DNA of 64,000 nucleotides from SB11 sp037968475 (lineage in GTDB: Bacteria > Bacteroidota > Bacteroidia > UBA8524): assembly GCA_037968475.1 (NCBI GenBank), contig JBBKVO010000052.1, positions 41,646-105,645 of the forward strand, in the 5' to 3' direction. The notes below the pieces were generated by a model. It was not told the DNA's origin. It was given only the letters and a program-made list of their open reading frames with translations, and did no database searches. Within the stretch, counting starts at the first letter, position 1. The number at the start of each line of letters is the position of its first letter. The position numbers and the translations under genes are program-made. Shown here in pieces: positions 17,121-24,944 of this stretch.

Positions 17121-17594
17121 ATGACCTTCAAAGATTTAAAACAAGAGCCAATTATTGAATTGCATAAAGTGATGGAACAACTAATTCCAAACAACAGATG
17201 GGAAGTTATACAAGGCAAAGTCCACACGCTTCTAAATCAATCACCAGTAAAATATTGTGGTTTTGAGCCTTCTGTGCTCCCTGAAAAAGCAGGAGTATAT
17301 CTTATTACCTTAAAAGATGAAAATGGCGAAGAGCAGCCCTTATATATTGGCGAAACCAAAGACCTAAGAGGTGATATATTGTTTAAACGTGCCGCTTATC
17401 TTATATCAAACACCAACCAAACCATCTACTGGCCAAAAGGGAACATACCTAAATACCTTACTAATTTAGAATTTCTATACCATTATCAACAAAACAGCCT
17501 ATTACGGTTTATAGAAGAACCCGACACAAAGGACAGGTTAGCATTGGCTGTTGCCCTAACGTTGGAGCTATCCCCAACATACAGCAACAACTAA
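17121..17594 (+). CDS. GIY-YIG-like domain protein
   Basis: A 157-residue protein with a GIY-YIG nuclease-like signature: AGVYLITLKDENG (57-69), PLYIGETKDLRG (73-84), then helical segments. The first motif reads GVY and the second YIG, with a lysine and an arginine placed as in the fold. The domain nicks or cuts DNA in many families, but some copies are inactive. The ATG at 17121 directly follows the terminator T-run, which leaves no room for a leader or promoter. The internal ATG at 17172 (MEQLIPNNR) may be the real start, giving about 140 residues. It is possibly a nuclease linked to the element. Confidence 0.6.
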   Translation: MTFKDLKQEPIIELHKVMEQLIPNNRWEVIQGKVHTLLNQSPVKYCGFEPSVLPEKAGVYLITLKDENGEEQPLYIGETKDLRGDILFKRAAYLISNTNQTIYWPKGNIPKYLTNLEFLYHYQQNSLLRFIEEPDTKDRLALAVALTLELSPTYSNN

Positions 17595-17642
17595 CCAACA
17601 CGCCGTTGATTTTTGCCAACACGACGTTTTTGGCAGATGATA
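17593..17642. repeat. ~50-bp intergenic repeat, copy 1 (copy 2 at 21163-21211)
   Basis: The two copies share CAACAC, CCGTTGATTTT, CCAAC and GTTTTT in the same order, with substitutions. Each lies just downstream of a gene end (17594 and 21088). The CAAC/GTTG content links them to the palindromic motif family of the left part of the element. Confidence 0.55.
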
Positions 17643-17747
17643 ACTTGCGGGCAACCATATTCTATAAACTATGCGGTTTTAAATACTATAAAATCACAGT
17701 TCTTACACATCGGTAGTAAGCTGTGTATTCTCATCAAAGTGTTTAGT

Positions 17748-19949
17748 TTACCGACCCAAGTAAACCCAATTATTATAGACAGATTTCTTGCCACTTTTAC
17801 TCAGTAAAGAAATCGTTACCAAGTAATTACCATCTTGACATGGTTTTTCTTTATGAGTTCCATCCCAACCAAATTCCGAGTCCGAAGAGTTGAAAACAAC
17901 TTCACCCCATCTGTTATATATTTTTACACTCATCTTAAAACCTTGAAGTAAAGGGTGTGAAACTTTAAAATAATCATTTAATCCATCGTTATTTGGCGTG
18001 AATGAGTTGGGAATAAAAACATTCTCCTGACAGTCTGATTTAATTTGAATTTGTGCAATTGCCTTACATCCTTTATCATCTGATAACTGCCATGAGTGTA
18101 TTCCGCTTTCATAAACCGTGTCCACCCATGAACCATTATTTAAAAACAAATAATTTTCATAACCACACTCTCTAAGGTCAACAATAAGCGGTGCTTCCCA
18201 AAAACACCACACCTTTTCTTCTGAAAGGGTAAGTTTCATATCGTCTTTTATACTGACTTTTATTGTATCTGATGATGAACACTGACCGTTCTCTGCCCTC
18301 AGCCACACCGTAAACGGTGGTATTACCGAAATAGAGGAGGCAGTATCACCATTAGACCAGACTTTGGAAAAAGGGGTAGAGGTTTTGATAAGAAACGGAC
18401 TGTTAGTGCATACAGAAGTATCGCTACCCAACTTAACTAAAGGCACTTTCAGTTCTTTCACTTCAAAATTGGTTCTCGAACTGCAATATTTATTTGATAA
18501 TTCGCCCCAAAACATTCCCGTTGACTGAATTTTTTTAGTAATAGTATCCGTGTTATCCCACCATGAAACCTTTTCTCCTGCCAATGTATCCACCTCAAAT
18601 AATATACTCATCCCCTCACAAAAGGCAGTGTCCTTTAACTTTGGTTTTTGAGGCAGAGGATGGAAAATAATGGTAACAGTATCCTTTAATTCACATTCTT
18701 CATATACGACACTTACCCAAACTGTTGATGTATTATTTACTGTTATATTTGGGGTTATTGTATCTCCCGAAGACCATTTAATGGATTGAAAACCTGATTT
18801 GACTGATAATGCCTGTGATTGACCCTCGCATAGTTCTTTATTAACCCCCAAATCAATCCAGTTCTTTGATATCAAATATATGTTTATAGTATCAAAGGTG
18901 GGCGGACATGAACCCACTGTTTGACTGCATACATAAGTTCCAGACTTATTCATTTCCTGCTTATAATAATATTTAGGCAATAGCAAATCCCCAAACCATA
19001 AATAAGAAGTGTTTTTATTAAGAATTGTAGGTTGGATTGTGATTTTGTCCAATGCGCAAAGTGAAGTATCATTAGGAAGGAAATGGTTTGTTCCTTCATA
19101 AATGTGTATCCACTTTGAATAAGCTAAGTCTTTACTATGAATAGTATCACGAAAGTAAAGTTTCAGAAGAAAGCTGTCGGAAGAATGATATATATGCCAT
19201 GCTTTACTTGTGTTTATAAAGCTGTCCGATTGTGTTTGCGGGTCGCCAAAATCCCATTTAAAACTGAAGGGTTGGCGGATTAAATCAAGTTGAAACGATA
19301 TTGTATCCCCGATACAGTTTTTATTATAAGATACTAATACAGGGACATCAGGGCATTCTGTTTTATATCCACTTGGAAGAAGGCAATTACAAAATATTTT
19401 CGTTAAGCCATTGTAAGCACAATCTAAAATCTTTATTGAGCAAATCCTAGTGTAATCGTCATAGATTATCCCCTGTTCGCTGCCAATTCCCTCTATCCAA
19501 GAAATTTCAAAATAAGATTGGTACACACTTTTAAGCCGTATAATTTTTCTGTTTACTCCGTATAAATCAACCATATCAACCTGTGTAACCATCATTCTTT
19601 CAGGTTTCCCAAACACCATAAGCGTTATGGATTCATTCATCTCTAATGAGAAATCATAATACACCCGCCACTTATTGTTTTCGTAAATAAACACTTTATA
19701 CTGGCTTGTATCTTCTTTGAAAACGCCAAGTCTTGTTTTTGTAAGATAGTCCTGAATGATATAAGATTTATCTTGCCCAATAAAAGTGTCTTTTTGGATT
19801 ATTTGAAACTCATTACCCATAAATCCGTTTAATCCTCCTGTGCTTACCATCCACGTATTAGTTTCAAAAACAGGGTTATATGCAAGCAATGCCGAATAGA
19901 AAGCTAATTTAAACAGCACCAATCCTAATAATTTCCGTAACATAAGCAT
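17748..19949 (-). CDS. Secreted PKD protein with T9SS type B (gliding-motility type) C-terminal domain
   Basis: A 733-residue exported protein with a hydrophobic start (MLMLRKLLGLVLFKLAFYSALLAYNP), possibly initiating at the third codon. A PKD-like domain lies near residue 230 (FSFKWDFGDPQTQSD). Several Ig-like repeats of SLCALDKITI / ELCEGQSQALS / AFCEGMSILF / SVCTNSPFLI type follow. The C-terminus, IPNSFTPNNDGLNDYFKVSH ... VKIYNRWGEVVFNS ... GWDG ... DGNYLVTIS, is the CHU_C/type B sorting domain. Type B proteins are delivered to the surface or outside by T9SS. It is transcribed opposite to its neighbours. Nothing shows its ligand. Confidence 0.85.
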   Translation of the reverse strand: MLMLRKLLGLVLFKLAFYSALLAYNPVFETNTWMVSTGGLNGFMGNEFQIIQKDTFIGQDKSYIIQDYLTKTRLGVFKEDTSQYKVFIYENNKWRVYYDFSLEMNESITLMVFGKPERMMVTQVDMVDLYGVNRKIIRLKSVYQSYFEISWIEGIGSEQGIIYDDYTRICSIKILDCAYNGLTKIFCNCLLPSGYKTECPDVPVLVSYNKNCIGDTISFQLDLIRQPFSFKWDFGDPQTQSDSFINTSKAWHIYHSSDSFLLKLYFRDTIHSKDLAYSKWIHIYEGTNHFLPNDTSLCALDKITIQPTILNKNTSYLWFGDLLLPKYYYKQEMNKSGTYVCSQTVGSCPPTFDTINIYLISKNWIDLGVNKELCEGQSQALSVKSGFQSIKWSSGDTITPNITVNNTSTVWVSVVYEECELKDTVTIIFHPLPQKPKLKDTAFCEGMSILFEVDTLAGEKVSWWDNTDTITKKIQSTGMFWGELSNKYCSSRTNFEVKELKVPLVKLGSDTSVCTNSPFLIKTSTPFSKVWSNGDTASSISVIPPFTVWLRAENGQCSSSDTIKVSIKDDMKLTLSEEKVWCFWEAPLIVDLRECGYENYLFLNNGSWVDTVYESGIHSWQLSDDKGCKAIAQIQIKSDCQENVFIPNSFTPNNDGLNDYFKVSHPLLQGFKMSVKIYNRWGEVVFNSSDSEFGWDGTHKEKPCQDGNYLVTISLLSKSGKKSVYNNWVYLGR

Positions 19950-20308
19950 CGTTTTATTTACTTAATAGAGCCAACAGGATTGTATTATGATGCTTAATAG
20001 AAATTGTTTTTTGTATAAAAATATATTTAAAAAATTCAACCCTATATTTTATTCCAATTTAAACCTTACTCCATCCCTAAGAAGGTGTCCCATTAAAAAA
20101 TGGGACACTACTATCTGCTTTGTGTCTTGTCCTAAAGCACCATTGAGGTTCGGTAATGCTATGTTTTGAAGTCTTTACCAATTATTTCTTTTATGAAAAT
20201 GGCAGCCAATTTTTGGGTAGGTTATTAAACAAGTATTTTATACAAACTCAAAGCAACAACCTACCGATTAAATATCTCTTAAAGTATCATACTTAAATTA
20301 AACTCCTG
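19950..20308. other. Non-coding stretch with one hairpin
   Basis: It contains GTGTCCCATT (20085-20094), AAAA, AATGGGACAC (20099-20108), a perfect 10-bp stem. This separates the divergent PKD and lipoprotein genes. No other structure or gene is supported; a short frame at 19987-20169 has no protein-like character. Confidence 0.6.
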
Positions 20309-21088
20309 ATGAAAAACACTAATCGTATTGCAGTTGCAATTACATTATTACTACTTCTTAATAGCTGTAAACGGGAAAATGAGGATGCCCTTAACACAGT
20401 TCCATTAGAAAAAATTAAACCCATTGGGGTTTTAAACTCCCCATCTTCTGATATTACCCTTGCATCAGGGGAGAAATTTACAATTACTGGTGAAATTTCT
20501 GATAACGAAGCATTGGAAAAGTATATAGTAAATGTAGTTTACCTCAATAAGCCACAGGTTAATCCAACGACCCCTTTTTTTAACTGGGACACAACAGTAT
20601 ATGTTACGGGGGTATCCGCGTCTTTTGCACACACAATAACAGTCCCCGTTAATGTTGCATCAGGCTTGTATACTTTAATCATTGAGGTAGATGATAAAGC
20701 GGGGAACAAGAACACTTTATCACAAAGAAAGATTGCTTTAAAAAATTCACAAGATTCTTTGATATCTGATTTGGCTTCAATTTATACCCCTTATCCCAAT
20801 ACAAATAATACCATCAACTTGGATGGCACAAGCAACATAGAATATAACTTTAAGGCATGGGATTATCAAAGCGGGGTAAACAGGATAGAAATAAAACTGC
20901 TTAATTTAAGTTCAGACAGTATTTATTATTACAAAGAACTTAGACTGAATGGTAGCGGTTTTGATTATAAAAGTGGTAGCATTCCTTTTTTGTCAAACTG
21001 GCCAAAAGGAGACTATCAGTTAACAGCCCTCTTATTTGATGTAAAAAATAATTTTGTATCGGCCATTAATAAGGTGAGTTGGAAATAG
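20309..21088 (+). CDS. Lipoprotein with Ig-like fold (DUF4625-like)
   Basis: A 259-residue lipoprotein. The signal peptide ends in a lipobox (LLLLNSCKRE), so Cys19/20 is the likely lipidated residue. The mature part has two beta-sandwich-like segments: ITLASGEKFTITGEISDNEALEKY ... GLYTLIIEVDDKAGN, and a second with YNFKAWDYQSGVNRIEIKLL. This resembles DUF4625-type carbohydrate-active or adhesive accessory lipoproteins of Bacteroidota. It is probably anchored in the outer membrane. Stand-alone transcription unit. The function is unknown. Confidence 0.7.
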   Translation: MKNTNRIAVAITLLLLLNSCKRENEDALNTVPLEKIKPIGVLNSPSSDITLASGEKFTITGEISDNEALEKYIVNVVYLNKPQVNPTTPFFNWDTTVYVTGVSASFAHTITVPVNVASGLYTLIIEVDDKAGNKNTLSQRKIALKNSQDSLISDLASIYTPYPNTNNTINLDGTSNIEYNFKAWDYQSGVNRIEIKLLNLSSDSIYYYKELRLNGSGFDYKSGSIPFLSNWPKGDYQLTALLFDVKNNFVSAINKVSWK

Positions 21089-21483
21089 TGTTGTGTCTAT
21101 AAACATCACAAACACATTGTTTATTGCTATCAACGTAGTGTTGCAACAAATTAGCAACACTCCGTTGATTTTCACCAACGCTGTGTTTTTAAAGCAGATT
21201 ATATCATTGAAAATTAAATATTTACCAAAAAAAAACATTGTTTTTGAGGGGTAAATTGGTCTCGCCTTTCTGACAATAGCAACTTTACCAAAACATTATT
21301 GTATGATAAAGAACAGACGATAAACCATGATAAGAGCCAATGTGAAACAATCCAAAACGATTGCAATTAATTGTAAACAATCAACATTGTTTGTAATAAA
21401 CACGAAACAATTGGCATTTTTAGGCATTAATCGTCATAAACAGTAACCCATAAACTTCTACTGCTCCATTTTCGTGGCAACAA
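21089..21483. other. Non-coding stretch with CAAC-type and AAACAAT repeats
   Basis: Positions 21131-21211 carry CAACGTAGTGTTGCAAC and the second copy of the ~50-bp repeat. Positions ~21341-21415 hold repeated AAACAAT words, including an inverted pair AAACAAT (21375-21381), CAAC, ATTGTTT (21386-21392). This could be a protein-binding or attachment-type region. No gene was found. Confidence 0.5.
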
Positions 21484-21675
21484 ATGAAAATGGACACATC
21501 GCTTTCCACTAGCAAAGCACCCGTTTCAACTTCCAACACCTCTGCCATAGACAAACTAAGGCAATGTAAAGGCTATGAACACCTATCGGACAAACAAGCC
21601 CTCCATATTCTCCAAACCCTAGAGTCCCTTTGTCAAATAGCCGTACAAGCCTTTGCACCTTCTGAAAACCAATAA
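21484..21675 (+). CDS. Small hypothetical protein upstream of the recombinase
   Basis: A 63-residue protein. It has a Ser/Thr-rich start (MKMDTSLSTSKAPVSTSNTS) and a helical remainder (IDKLRQCKGYEHLSDKQALHILQTLESLCQIAVQAF). No domain was recognised. The HIL-TLESL stretch looks like a real helical protein rather than a shadow frame. Position and length suit a small accessory protein of the integrase module, but this is unproven. Confidence 0.5.
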   Translation: MKMDTSLSTSKAPVSTSNTSAIDKLRQCKGYEHLSDKQALHILQTLESLCQIAVQAFAPSENQ

Positions 21676-21800
21676 TTCCTTATTGGACTAGCAATGCGTG
21701 AAAAACAGTACCCTCAATCAAAAAAATAAAACGCTAATTACCACATATATAGGTCAATATTCAGCAATCCTGTGGAAATAAAAAGAGGCAGACTTGCCCT

Positions 21801-21828
21801 CGTGGAACATTAATTGCGCGTGGAACAT
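21801..21828. promoter_or_regulatory. Direct repeat CGTGGAACAT x2 before the recombinase gene
   Basis: CGTGGAACAT lies at 21801-21810 and 21819-21828, an 18-bp spacing, 38 bases upstream of the recombinase ATG. The core matches the TGGAAC/GTTCCA sites at 1651-1776, so one element regulator may act at both ends. Confidence 0.5.
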
Positions 21829-21866
21829 CTATAAATACTACAAATTTAAAATCAGCTATCCCGACT

Positions 21867-23453
21867 ATGAAACAACATACCCCGTCAACAACACTATATA
21901 ACCCCTTTACCCAATTTGCCAAAGGACAAGCCCTTTATAAAACCAAGACCAACGATTGTGTTATCTATACCCGTGTATCCGATATAAAACAGATGGATAA
22001 CCTCTCCTTAGAAACACAGCTTAAATACAGCAATCAATACGCCCAACAAAAAGGGTGGGTAGTACGGGAATACTTCGGAGGAACGTATGAAAGTGCCAAA
22101 TCAGACGAACGGAAACAATTCCAACGAATGATAAACTACGTTAAAACCACCAAGTATAAAATTTCTTACATCATAGTATATAGTTTAGAACGATTTAGCA
22201 GAAACGATAACAGTATATGGTTAGCAAACCAACTTAGAAAACTAGGTACAGAAATTATATCTGTAACCCAACCCATTGATACCTCCAATCCAGCAGGACA
22301 ACTTCAACAGAAAATGCTATTCTTGTTTGGAGAACACGATAACCTGCTAAGAAGACAAAAGTGTATGGCAGGCACAAAAGAACGTCTGCTAAAAGGAGAG
22401 TGGTGCAATAAAGCACCCATAGGGTACGACCATATAAAAGTAAACGGAGAAAGAAAGATAGTCATCAACCAAAAAGGTCAACTTATCAAAAAAGCTTTCC
22501 ATTGGAAAATGAACGAGGATTGCAGCTTAGAAGAAATAAGAAAAAGATTAGCAGGACAAGGACTAAACCTAGCTTTAAACCGACTATCAGAAATATTAAA
22601 AAACCCATTCTATTGTGGAATACTTACCCATAATGCACTAGAAGGACAAATAGTAGAAGGAATACATGAAAAATTAATCAGTAGAGAAGTCTTTCTAAGA
22701 GTAAACAAAATATACCAACAAAACAGTACAGCAGGTTATTCCCAAAAAGAAGAAAACGAAGCCATCCCCTTAAAACGTTTTCTACACTGTCACCAATGCA
22801 AAGAACCCATGCGAGGGTATATTGCTAAAAAGTGGAACATACCTTATTACAAGTGCAACACAAAAGGATGTAAAAACAACCGTAATGCTAAACATATCCA
22901 TAACCAATTTACTGTAACCTTACAAGACTATACCATAGACAGTAGTTTACAGCCCATCCTTAAAGACCAACTGAGCCAAACACTCCAACACCTCTTAAAA
23001 GGACAAGAAGAAACTAACAATGCCCTAAAAAAGAAAAAAGAGGAACTCAACCAAAAGATAGAACGATTAGAAGAACGCTATGTATTAGAGGAAATATCGG
23101 GAGAATTATACCATAAATATTTACCCAAACTGCAAGAAGAACAAATCAAAATAGAGACAGAATTAACCCAATCAAAAAAAGGATTGTCGAAGCAGGAAGA
23201 AATGGTAGATAAGATAGTAGAGTTAGCCCAAAACCTGCCTCAATTATGGCAACAGAGCGATTATTATAACAAGCAAAAGCTACAATACCTAGTATTTCCT
23301 AAAGGAATGGAGTACGACCGCAAAAATGATGTGTGTCGAAGTAAAGAAGTAAACCCACTTTTTTTATATATTGCAGACCTAGCAAGGCTTTCAGGAAAGG
23401 GACAAGAGAATACTATAAAGAATATTTCAAATTATTCTGTTGGGTCATCCTGA
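21867..23453 (+). CDS. Large serine recombinase (integrase)
   Basis: A 528-residue protein. The resolvase catalytic domain has CVIYTRVSDIKQ with the nucleophile Ser38, then SLETQLKYSNQYAQQKGW and IIVYSLERFSRND. A recombinase domain follows (KAPIGYDHI ... IKKAFHWK ... LNRLSEILKNPFYCGIL). Next is a zinc ribbon near residues 305-340 (HCHQCKEPMRGY ... YYKCNTKGCKNN). A long coiled coil lies at ~370-440. This is the architecture of integrases that insert phages and ICEs at single sites. It is the last gene of the accessory block. Its final residues (SVGSS) and stop fall inside a dispersed TCATCCTGAG-type chromosomal repeat, so the element boundary is probably within or just after the gene end. Confidence 0.9.
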   Translation: MKQHTPSTTLYNPFTQFAKGQALYKTKTNDCVIYTRVSDIKQMDNLSLETQLKYSNQYAQQKGWVVREYFGGTYESAKSDERKQFQRMINYVKTTKYKISYIIVYSLERFSRNDNSIWLANQLRKLGTEIISVTQPIDTSNPAGQLQQKMLFLFGEHDNLLRRQKCMAGTKERLLKGEWCNKAPIGYDHIKVNGERKIVINQKGQLIKKAFHWKMNEDCSLEEIRKRLAGQGLNLALNRLSEILKNPFYCGILTHNALEGQIVEGIHEKLISREVFLRVNKIYQQNSTAGYSQKEENEAIPLKRFLHCHQCKEPMRGYIAKKWNIPYYKCNTKGCKNNRNAKHIHNQFTVTLQDYTIDSSLQPILKDQLSQTLQHLLKGQEETNNALKKKKEELNQKIERLEERYVLEEISGELYHKYLPKLQEEQIKIETELTQSKKGLSKQEEMVDKIVELAQNLPQLWQQSDYYNKQKLQYLVFPKGMEYDRKNDVCRSKEVNPLFLYIADLARLSGKGQENTIKNISNYSVGSS

Positions 23454-23740
23454 GCGAAGTCGAAGGAGTGCGAAAGATAGCACAGCACAAGAAAAAACAG
23501 TCTCTCTACCGAGCGGACGCTCGAGCCAGCTTCTGCGTTCCTTCAAGCGTCCACGCTTGAAGATCATTTTTATTCGAGTCCACTCGAAATCTTGTTGTAG
23601 CGGGACGCTACCACTTGCTATCCCAAAGCGAGGACGCTTCGGGGAACGGTGTCTTAACCTCAACTTGGCAAGACACAGCAAGCAGCGCGGCTGTGTCATC
23701 CTGAGCAAAGTCGAAGGAGTGGTGAGGCGTGCGGCTGGCC
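23444..23740. repeat. Repeat-rich stretch with serial GC-rich hairpins
   Basis: It begins with TCATCCTGAGCGAAGTCGAA, recurring at ~23696 and ~23999. From 23511 there is a run of short hairpins: GAGCGGACGCTC, CAAGCGTCCACGCTTG, TCGAGTCCACTCGA, GTAGCGGGACGCTAC and AAGCGAGGACGCTT. It resembles a REP-type array. It contains no gene; frames across it are repeat translations. Confidence 0.7.
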
Positions 23741-23808
23741 GTCATTCCCAACTTGATTGGGAATCTGTGCGAAGGCAACGGATAGATTCCCGCCTACGCA
23801 GGAATGAC
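23741..23808. repeat. 68-bp MITE-like element with GTCATTCC/GGAATGAC ends
   Basis: It starts GTCATTCCCAACTTGATTGG and ends GCAGGAATGAC, so the termini are inverted. Internal AATCTGTG and TAGATTCC also pair loosely. Related copies lie at 24046-24145 and 62669-62751. Confidence 0.6.
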
Positions 23809-24045
23809 TGAAAATCTTTATCCCCCGCTTCCATATTTCGACTCCGCTCAATATGACAACGCACAGTTTATTGCGAACGTATGATTTTACTCTGCTGAAA
23901 TATGGTTTTGGTTAGTGAAGTAATCTTTACGAAGCTATACAAACGATTGCTTTGTTAGCCTAATACGGTTGTTTTGCCATTACGAGAAAGTGCGGCTGTG
24001 TCATCCTGAGTAAAGTCGAAGGAGTGGTGAGGCGCGTGGCTCCCC

Positions 24046-24145
24046 GTCATTCCCAACTTGATTGTCCCGAATACATTCGAGACAGCATCTCATTCTATGA
24101 TAACGGTTGTTGGGCGATGAGATCCCGAATCAAGTTTGGGATGAC
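24046..24145. repeat. 100-bp MITE-like inverted-repeat element
   Basis: Left arm GTCATTCCCAACTTGATT and right arm AATCAAGTTTGGGATGAC are inverted with few mismatches over 18 bases. The right end reaches 24145, abutting the 3' end of the barrel protein gene at 24149. The rest of 23809-24045 holds nothing beyond another TCATCCTGAG repeat. Confidence 0.65.
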
Positions 24146-24148
24146 TGA

Positions 24149-24931
24149 TTACTCTATAATCTCCTCTTCGCCGTCAACATCAAGGTTAAAATAAATGCCT
24201 ATTTGCAGCCCAATGGATAAAAGACGATAGGTATAATCACCTCTAGTGGCAGGCAATAAAGGCACACTTAGCAAAGGTTGGGTAAGAAAACCTAATTTGT
24301 TTGAGTAATTGTAGTTGGCCCTTAACCCTAAAATGGCCGTAACATTAAAAAAGTTTGATTTTAGGTACGTGTTTTTTAGGTTAAACGCCCTTTTGTTATC
24401 AATAGTAAAACCCTTTAGGCGTGCAGCTACCCTATCCTGCAACAAAAAGTTTAGCGATGCACCATAAGTGCCGTAAAACTCCCAATGTTTTGATTGTTTT
24501 GAGGTGAAATATATTTTACTATTAAACAGTACGGGTATATCTATATAATCAAACACATAGTTCATCTCAGCCGTTGGAGGGGGAGTTGTTTGTATGGTTT
24601 GGTCTATTAAGGGCACATCGGGGTGGATACTACTTGCAAATTCAATATTTCTAGCCACGCGCACAAAACCGGTATTGGTATACTGTATACCTGTTTGCAG
24701 CATTAGGTTTTGCCCCATTTGCTTTTGGTATTGCAAAAAAATGGTAAACCCTGTACGGTTTTGCTGTATGCCTTTGAGTGAATCACGCTCGTATGTGTTT
24801 TTAGCAGAAAACGTATGCACCGTGTACTGCGGCTGAAAACTAACAGCTACATATTTGTAGTTATATTTTGTTTGTGCACTTGCGGCATAACACAAGCAAA
24901 CAGCTATCAACAGGGCATATAAGTTTTTCAT
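24149..24931 (-). CDS. Outer-membrane beta-barrel protein (PorT-like)
   Basis: A 260-residue protein with signal peptide MKNLYALLIAVCLCYAASAQ. Alternating strands follow (TGFTIFLQYQKQ, LMLQTGIQYTNTGF, FDYIDIPVLFNSKIYF, YGTYGASLNFLLQ, YRLLSIGLQIGIYFNL), giving an outer-membrane barrel of the outer-membrane-beta-barrel/PorT type. An earlier in-frame ATG would add 13 residues and spoil the signal peptide. It lies 13 bases after valS and is probably co-transcribed. Function is unknown. Confidence 0.75.
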   Translation of the reverse strand: MKNLYALLIAVCLCYAASAQTKYNYKYVAVSFQPQYTVHTFSAKNTYERDSLKGIQQNRTGFTIFLQYQKQMGQNLMLQTGIQYTNTGFVRVARNIEFASSIHPDVPLIDQTIQTTPPPTAEMNYVFDYIDIPVLFNSKIYFTSKQSKHWEFYGTYGASLNFLLQDRVAARLKGFTIDNKRAFNLKNTYLKSNFFNVTAILGLRANYNYSNKLGFLTQPLLSVPLLPATRGDYTYRLLSIGLQIGIYFNLDVDGEEEIIE

Positions 24932-24944
24932 ACGCAATACTTTT

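Noticed and set aside
17613..17807. 64-codon plus-strand frame
   Set aside because: It covers the ~50-bp repeat and runs into the opposite PKD gene; no homologous features.
19987..20169. 60-codon plus-strand frame
   Set aside because: It spans an intergenic hairpin and has no domain, signal peptide or ribosome site.
23440..23811. 123-codon plus-strand frame and an 87-codon minus-strand frame after the recombinase
   Set aside because: Both run through dispersed repeats and hairpins and give arginine/serine-rich text with no protein-like pattern.
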